From Aplysia californica (lineage: Eukaryota; Mollusca; Gastropoda; Aplysiida; Aplysiidae), in assembly GCF_000002075.1 (NCBI RefSeq), contig NW_004797580.1:453077-478131 (forward strand): a stretch of DNA of 25,055 nt, given 5' to 3'. The notes beneath the pieces are model-generated. The model was not told the origin of the DNA. It ran no database searches and saw only the letters and a program-made list of their open reading frames with translations. Shown here one piece after another: positions 19,481-25,055 of this stretch. The position numbers and the translations under genes are program-made. Positions within the stretch are counted from its first letter, which is position 1; each line of letters begins with the position of its first letter.

Positions 19481-20310
19481 AACTATGACAAATGATACTT
19501 TTATACTTTGCCCTTTGAATGAAAGCCATGTTTATGGTGCAACTTTTGCCATTTCAAATTTTAAATGTTAAAGAACACAAACAACTAAATAATTTGCATT
19601 ATGCTTTAAATCACAGTATTTATCCGTACCATGTAATATAACTGGAACTTAACAGAATCCCATAACGGGTTCGGTCACCCTCGACCTCGAGAGCGTGTAC
19701 TGCTATTTGGTCCCTTTTAAGGACAAATGGGATAACTTGTATTTCGGGGGTTTCCAGAAATCTTGAGCTATACCAAAAGTAGGCATTGACTTAACTATAT
19801 GAGAAGTTTGGATTTTTTGGTGTGTATATTTGTTTGGTTATAGAGAAAACTCTCCTTGTCTTTAAAAGAAACGGAACAAGGGACAAAAATGTTACCTTTT
19901 ATTTTATCTAAACAGCATTTATCAGGATAGCCCCTTTGTGCTTAAAAGCGACCGTTTATCGATGCGTGATCCCTTCAATGTCAGAGTGTGTTTGTGGAGG
20001 GGGGGGGAGCAGGATTAATCCTGGGGATGTAGGAGACATCCACAGAATCTGGATAATCCGTAGTGTGAGAATTGATGCGCTGTACCAGCTGACACTGACA
20101 TACACCTGACGTTTTCCACACACTTTGCACACGGTTCAGGAGACAGCTTTTGGTTTTATTTTTGTTCTTTTCAGAAAAGTCAAAGCAGTGTTGAAAAGAA
20201 TAGCGTCGCAGAACATGAATTTTTGAAGTGTCTGGTGGAGTTGTGTGTTTTATGTTTCCGAGACAAGAAATTGAAGATATTTTATTGAGGTGCTTGCTCG
20301 TGTATGTCTG
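19481..20310. other. Non-coding spacer, nothing recognised
   Basis: About 830 bp with a G run at 19999-20008. The minus-strand frame 19981-20379 has no domain or codon bias. The small palindromes GGATTAATCC (20011-20020) and GATGT/ACATC (about 20026-20040) sit together but look incidental. Confidence 0.5.
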
Positions 20311-20383
20311 TCTATGTATGTATGTGTGTGTGTGTATGTATAAGTGAGAGAAAGAGAGACATATGGCACGGCACAGCATACCC

Positions 20384-20455
<72 letters not shown>

Positions 20456-20507
20456 GGGGGTGCATGTGTGTGTGTATGCGTGTGTGTTTGTGTGTGTGTC
20501 TGTATGT

Positions 20508-20580
<73 letters not shown>

Positions 20581-20595
20581 TGTGTGTGTGTATTG
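20311..20595. repeat. Compound (TG)n / (GA)n / (TG)n tract
   Basis: TG/TATG units (20311-20340), a 45-bp bridge, pure GA (20386-20454), then long TG with TATG, TTTG and TGCG variants to 20591. Overlapping frames reading CVCV and RERE are artefacts. Confidence 0.97.
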
Positions 20596-20622
20596 TGAAG
20601 GAGGCGTGAAGGAGGCGTGAAG
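20595..20622. repeat. 11-bp tandem repeat, 2.5 units
   Basis: GTGAAGGAGGC is repeated immediately after the TG tract, with two full units and a partial third. A G run follows at 20631-20639. Confidence 0.85.
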
Positions 20623-20959
20623 AGGAAAAGGGGGGGGGGATCTTCCCGGTGTTAATTATTCCCTGTCACTTACTGGAAGGGGTGCTTCAAATAGTGTTTG
20701 AAGTTAATACTTAAAATCGTTTAAAACCAAGATTCTATTGTCAAAAGGAATGCTTCCTCGATCCGATTAAAGATCAAGGAACGTCAACGTCATGTATTTA
20801 AAACCCTATTTTGTATTTGTATGGGAGCTACTTTATTCTGGCAACCGGAGGATTATCTTTAAAGAAAGCATCAGCCTGGATCATAATATTGTCATGTTTT
20901 TTTTGTGAGTTTATGTGGTTTTGTTTCTTCTAGGTGTTTTTTTTTTGTTCTTTTTGGCT

Positions 20960-21170
20960 GAAGCACCGGCGTCAACGGTGTATCTACTAGGCCTCTAGCA
21001 ATCGCAGGAAGGAGATCCGAGTTCGATTCCTTAGTTGAGAGAACTTTTAAAGAGTGTTTCGGTCTTTCAGCCAGGATGTTGTTGTATGCCTCGCAGCCCG
21101 AGTTGGCCCTGATAGGCAGGGTCAGTGCCCGCCTCCTAAAGTATCAAAGTTGTTTCAACGAGGGTGTAGT
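20960..21170 (+). mobile_element. Possible second SINE-type unit (tRNA-like head)
   Basis: GAGTTCGATTCCT (about 21020-21032) is a good polymerase III B box; an A box upstream near 20975-20995 is only weak. A GC-richer body (GCCTCGCAGCCCGAG, CAGTGCCCGCCTCC) follows and ends in GTAGTAATAATAATAA, which is also the tail of the minus-strand SINE next door. Length about 210 bp. No other copy is in the window, so family and boundaries are tentative. Confidence 0.4.
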
Positions 21171-21530
21171 AATAATAATAATAAATATATAGCATTTGTG
21201 TATCGTAACTCCCCGCTCAACAGCCAGCTCTATGCGCTTCACAATCTATACTATTACCCCAGCAGACCTGAGAGCATTCTGAAACAAACTCAACTTCCTG
21301 GGAAGCATACAGAGCAAGCAGCCATTATAGGCACTAAAACACTAACATACTAACAAGATCTTTCGCTGTCTATGGCCGGGTACCCATTTCCACCTGGGTG
21401 AAGTGGGGAAAATTCATGTAAAGTGCCTTTCCCAAGGACAAAACGTCGGGCTCGCGGCTCGAAACCCCGAACCCTGCAAACTCACGATTACGAGTCCGGT
21501 AGACTAACCATTAGGCCACCGACTCCACAA
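21171..21530 (-). mobile_element. SINE-like unit, full length (tRNA-derived)
   Basis: Read on the minus strand from about 21530: GTGGCCTAATGGTTAG (A box), CCGGACTCGTAATCGTGA, TTTCGAGCCG (B-box region), TTTGTCCTTGGGAAAGGCAC, CACTTCACCCAGGTGGAAAT, GGCTGCTTGCTCTGTATG, TTCCCAGGAAGTTGA, TTTGTTTCAGAATGCTC, TCTGCTGGGGTAATAG, GCTGTTGAGCGGGGAG, then (TTA)n. It contains all blocks seen separately in 4897-5008, 5163-5490, 5811-5862 and 8142-8318, so it is the reference copy here. Its tail is shared with the plus-strand unit to its left. Confidence 0.85.
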
Positions 21531-21647
21531 TTAGTAAAATTTCCACAATAACACTATATAATTATTTCAACTAAAGGGAACCCGGGGTCGGTCGATAAAC
21601 TGACACGAAAGATAGCTTTTCCGAAGCGTAAATAATTCATGGTCATA

Positions 21648-21723
21648 GGAGGAGGGGTGAGGAGAGGAGGGATGAGGGGAGGAGGAGGTGAGGGGAGGAG
21701 GGGCTGAGGGTAGGAGGGATGAG
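21648..21723. repeat. 15-bp G-rich minisatellite
   Basis: About five units of roughly AGGAGGGRTGAGGGG (15-16 bp each). The tract is purine-only apart from a few T and one C. Dense GG/GGGG groups make a G-quadruplex on the plus strand possible. Open frames here (21688-21957 plus, 21567-21851 minus) are not convincing. Confidence 0.9.
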
Positions 21724-22076
21724 TTGTGGCGTAGGATTGACACCCTATTATCCCGGAAGTTGCGCCTCTCTCCCCTCTTGGAGCGACAGCAAACTATTTG
21801 TATACCCCCCGAACTGACCGCTATGAGGCTGTCCCCTGTAATCAGCCCCAAGACCCCTGCACGGTCATTATGGATTATTGATGGTAGCTCAACAAGTGAG
21901 CCCGGTCCTCAACTTAAAGTAACAACCAGGACCGGACACTGGACTTTGAATTATTGATGGCGGTGTTATTACTGGTGACCGCTTCCACTGTCCACAGCCT
22001 GCTGTACTGGAGACTTTGGGCACTTTGGATTGGAAGTCTATAGGGTGTTTTTACAGATTCTGGAGTGTCGTAACTT

Positions 22077-22077
<1 letters not shown>
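21724..22077. other. GC-richer spacer, nothing recognised
   Basis: Contains the inverted pair CCGGTCCT/AGGACCGG (about 21902 and 21928), giving an 8-bp stem with an 18-base loop, and two copies of ATTATTGATGG (about 21873 and 21949). The plus frame ending near 21957 has no recognisable domain. Confidence 0.45.
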
Positions 22078-22132
<55 letters not shown>

Positions 22133-22180
22133 ATCTGTCCATATATCTATGTATCTATCTATCTATCTATCTATCTATCT
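22078..22180. repeat. (TATC)n microsatellite
   Basis: TATC units with one central interruption (CTGTCCATATATC, GTATC). Confidence 0.97.
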
Positions 22181-22409
22181 TCGGACATACTTGAACGAAA
22201 GTATGTGTTTATATTTAACACATTTTTAAATGACATAGTTTTCATAACTTGTCAGCACGTTAAAGTAAACTAATATCAGATGCTAACATAAAAGTAGATT
22301 AGCTGTGTGTGTTTTTAAAATCTTTTTTTTTGGTCTTACCTGGGTTCAACTAATAGTAATAAAGGGTTCTTCTGGAAAGGAATAATGCTGAGGGTGGGTG
22401 TCTGTCTGA
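22181..22409. other. Non-coding spacer, nothing recognised
   Basis: AT-rich sequence with one T run near 22323. Confidence 0.5.
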
Positions 22410-22471
22410 ATGTTTGTTTGTTTGCTTGTTTGTCTGTTTGTTTGTTTGTTTATTTATAGGTTTGTTTATTT
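22410..22471. repeat. (TTTG)n imperfect tract
   Basis: TTTG tetramers with CTTG, TCTG and TTTA variants, running into TTTATT sequence. Confidence 0.93.
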
Positions 22472-22515
22472 GATAATAATGGCCTTGTGCAGTAAAAGGA
22501 GACACTGTCACAATG

Positions 22516-22595
22516 GATGCTCCAATAACTCATCTGACTAAGAGAGAGAGAGGGGGGGGGGAGAAATACGAGAGAGAGAGAGAAAGGGAAATATT

Positions 22596-22660
<65 letters not shown>

Positions 22661-22752
22661 CAGAGTGAGACAGAGACAGAGACAGAGACCGAGACAGAGA
22701 TAGAGAGAGATAGTGGTAGAGAGAAAGAGAGAGAGAGACAGAGGAAAAGAGA

Positions 22753-22806
<54 letters not shown>

Positions 22807-22986
22807 GACACACAGAGAGAGACAGAGAGTCAGAGCTTGACAGAAACATAGTCAGACAGACAGTCAAACAGACGTGCAAAAGATGACAGGGATGACAGGG
22901 AGGGAAATGAACTAATATAAATAAAGCTGTCTGTTAGGGGACCTTTGAGAGTACTTTTGTCGTAGATGCTCCAATCACACATCTGA
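22516..22986. repeat. 22-bp direct repeats flanking the (GA)n tract
   Basis: GATGCTCCAAT then CATCTGA occurs at 22516-22537 and 22965-22986, matching at about 20 of 22 positions. The first copy abuts the start of the GA tract; the second lies about 135 bp beyond its end. Confidence 0.75.
22540..22828. repeat. Compound (GA)n / (GACA)n tract
   Basis: GA with a G run (22552-22560), a pure GA run (about 22597-22653), CAGAGA/GACAGA hexamers (22653-22705), and further GA with CAGA interruptions. Frames reading SLSL are artefacts. Confidence 0.97.
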
Positions 22987-23080
22987 GACCTGAGCCTAGC
23001 CTTACTGAAACACGCTTTTATCACTCCACGAATATGTCTGCGAAATAGCTGTTCAATACAGAATCATTTGAAATTATAAT

Positions 23081-24616
23081 TGTAACGTAATGAGCCTATT
23101 TGGCATACAGTCCCTTGCACTGGGCCGACTACAAGATTCAAACAAACAGAGAAACTGAGCAATCGGAGAAGTGGTACGACCATAGAGACTCTCAAACACC
23201 AGTTCAGTGTACATGGGATTCTAGTAAACATCAAGTCAGATTGTGGAAATCAATTTACTTCACCAGACTTTCAACACTTCGGCAAAGATTATGGGATAAG
23301 TCATGAGTTGACATCACCTCACCATCAAAGTGTCAATGGCTGAAAGAGGTGCACAGATAGTGAAGAAACTATGTAGCAAAGGCAAAGACAAACATTTAAT
23401 AATTCTGGATTACAACTCAACAACCAGGGAAGGCATCAACCTGTCACCTGCTAATGGGTCGTCGACCGAGGAATCTGCTTCCTACGTCGAAGAAATCGTT
23501 GCAACCAAAAACTCGTGACTAGAAACAAGTTTGCACAACAGTACTACAAAGAGAAGGACAAGCAGAAGTACTATCATGACAGGAGAACAAGATCGTTGAG
23601 ATCTTTACCATAAACCAGCCAGTCAGGATATCACCAACAAAAGGAAACAAAACTTTGGAACCGGGTCGAATTGTGAAACAATACCACCCAAGATCGAATG
23701 AAGTTCAATCCAATGGAACTACATACAGAAGAAACCGGAAACATTTAGAGAGTAGCATCAGAAGAATGCAATACTAGATCTTCGAGATATGAAGCAGAAC
23801 AGGATCCCTTTGAAACAGAAAGCAATCATGGAGAAGAACATGAGTCAAAGGCCGGTACTTCAATCACAGAACAGAGACGGTCTTGACGGACGTCAAAAGT
23901 CAAATTACCTAAACGTCAGTACTAACCTGTAGTCACACAAGACAACCAATGACAGACTGCTGGAAGGGGTCGAGTCAAACCCACCCAAACCATGCTCTTA
24001 CTCTGCTGGGAAACTCAGAGACAAACTGTCACTGAGTCGGACACCACACGCAACAAACAATAAAACACGAAGTGGTCGCATTGTTCGTAAGCCACACAGA
24101 TACATGGATTAGGTATGCTGAAAGTGGTGGTAGTTGCATCAGTTTGTACTGACGTTAAACTCTTAGAGTGAAGTATTTTATCTGAATTTTATAAAAGAGA
24201 ATTGAGTTTTCACATGAATACTTATTTCATACTCATCATGGGACTACATTTGCAAGTCTATTCCAACATTGTGTATCAGAGACATTGACGATGGTCTAGT
24301 ACAACCAAGATCAAGACTTTGCAGAACTTCACGTCATTTAAATTTGAACTATAAAATGTCTGTTTAAAAGGAAAATAAAGGGGGTGTAATGTAATGAGCC
24401 TATTAGGCAAGCAGTTCCTGGCATTAGACAGAATACAAGATGGCTACCCCCATGAACAAGCATGACTCGTTCAGTTTGTCCAACGTGTTGTTGAGCCTTG
24501 TATGTCTCTACATATTATTATTATAACTTCATTACTAAAATATTTCAAATTTGTCATGTCGGTTCGTTAAATCCACCTTCTCATGAAAAATGAACCACCA
24601 TCTCCTGGGTGTAACA
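23081..24616 (+). mobile_element. Ty3-type LTR retrotransposon fossil, internally reduced
   Basis: The element starts at 23081 with TGTAACGTAATGAGCC, a copy of the first part of the 3' LTR, and ends at 24616 in GTGTAACA. Only the last part of pol is recognisable: an integrase core-like stretch (about 23140-23350) and, further on, the type of tail region found after integrase in mag-like Ty3 elements. gag, protease and reverse transcriptase are absent, and no envelope gene is seen. A purine-rich tract lies just before the 3' LTR. The element is broken, with several disruptions, and looks old: the two LTR heads share only about three quarters of positions over roughly 57 bp. No clean target duplication is visible. 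Confidence 0.75.
24385..24616 (+). repeat. 3' LTR of the Ty3-type fossil
   Basis: A 232-bp segment opens TGTAATGTAATGAGCC right after the purine tract AAAGGAAAATAAAGGGG and closes GGTGTAACA, giving the usual TG...CA ends with TGT/ACA inverted tips. It is similar to 23081-23137 at its start. Confidence 0.7.
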
Positions 24617-25055
24617 TTATTATATATGCGCAGATTATATGTTTTTGCCCGTGCTAGAAGGCTGTTCGCCGATGTGCCAGACTAGTACCTCGTAAAAGGC
24701 GACAGTTTGAAGGTGGTGATGGAAGAGGCCAGGACAGAATTATGCTTTCGTAACAAAGATTTGTTTTGGTTTTTTAATTAAGGCAAAAAGAATAAAGTAC
24801 AAGTCAAATTTGTAAAAAAATGTGATGTGTCAAAGAATCGTCAAAGAAATCATAATATTTTGTAATTGATGATTTTGATTTAGTAGAGGTTTTACGGCGC
24901 TCCCAACTGCTTAAGGTCATATGAGCGCCAATTTAGTTTAATAATTGAGTCAATACCATAAGAGCGATCGATCACAGCTAAGTATGCTCAGAGAGAAATG
25001 AACAGACACTACGTGGATGAAGTAAGAATAGAATGTATATAAATGTAGCATTATA
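24617..25055. other. Non-coding flank, mostly unassigned
   Basis: AT-rich sequence to the window end, apart from block C (24879-24930). The phrase ACCTCGTAAAAGGCGAC at about 24688-24704 is GC-richer than its surroundings but unassigned. Confidence 0.5.
24879..24930 (+). repeat. Dispersed 52-bp block C, copy 2
   Basis: Matches 10404-10455 in the same orientation (TTTAGTAGAGGTTTTACGG, then TAAGGTCATATGAGCGCCA). Flanks outside the block are not shared. Confidence 0.75.

Noticed and set aside
21902-21935. CCGGTCCT/AGGACCGG hairpin as a terminator or RNA element
   Set aside because: A single 8-bp stem in GC-richer sequence with no U tract or conserved neighbour is likely chance in an animal genome.

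Overview
This is a draft-assembly window of animal nuclear DNA. It has a run of 369 Ns, moderate-to-low GC, no dense coding, and an unusually high load of simple repeats: the intervals listed here add up to nearly 4 kb, about one sixth of the window. The dispersed repeats are tRNA-derived SINE-like units with AAT or TTAT tails, 5'-truncated LINE 3' ends, a Ty3-type LTR element and short inverted-repeat DNA elements. That mix suggests a marine invertebrate, most plausibly a mollusc (perhaps a gastropod). This is inference from repeat style only; no host protein identifies the species.

Layout. 1-3.7 kb: a (TC)n tract, one copy of a 434-bp terminal-inverted-repeat (TIR) family (313-746), a 35-bp tandem duplication, and a separate fold-back element (1743-2021). 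3.7-5.5 kb: a compound CAGA/CT/AT/CTGT/TG/GATA tract, then two SINE-like units tail to tail around an AAT/AATA tract. 5.8-8.3 kb: SINE 3' ends and a truncated LINE with target-site duplication. 8.96-9.34 kb: a CpG-dense block followed by a TATA-like box and AATAAA. 9.4-11.1 kb: a 424-bp TATC tract, a laddered repeat block and a GATA tract. 11.1-12 kb: AC-rich low complexity. 13.2-13.4 kb: a second truncated LINE, then the assembly gap. 14-15.5 kb: CA, GAA/CAA and TC tracts. 16.5-17.65 kb: two inverted copies of the 434-bp family. 17.9 kb: a tRNA-like SINE head. 18.4-18.55 kb: the best host coding signal, one internal-exon-like segment with good splice sites. 19.3-22.8 kb: pentanucleotide, GA/TG, G-rich and GA tracts plus a second tail-to-tail SINE pair. 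23.08-24.62 kb: a broken Ty3-type LTR retrotransposon fossil.

No complete protein-coding gene is recognisable. Long open frames such as those reading SIYL, SLSL, HTHT or CVCV are translations of microsatellites. The window is best read as intron or intergenic DNA, possibly around one exon on the plus strand. The most useful observations are the three-copy TIR family, the fold-back element, the LINE copies with matched target duplications, the recurring tail-to-tail SINE arrangement, and the orphan exon candidate. I see no evidence of a new multi-gene biological system.
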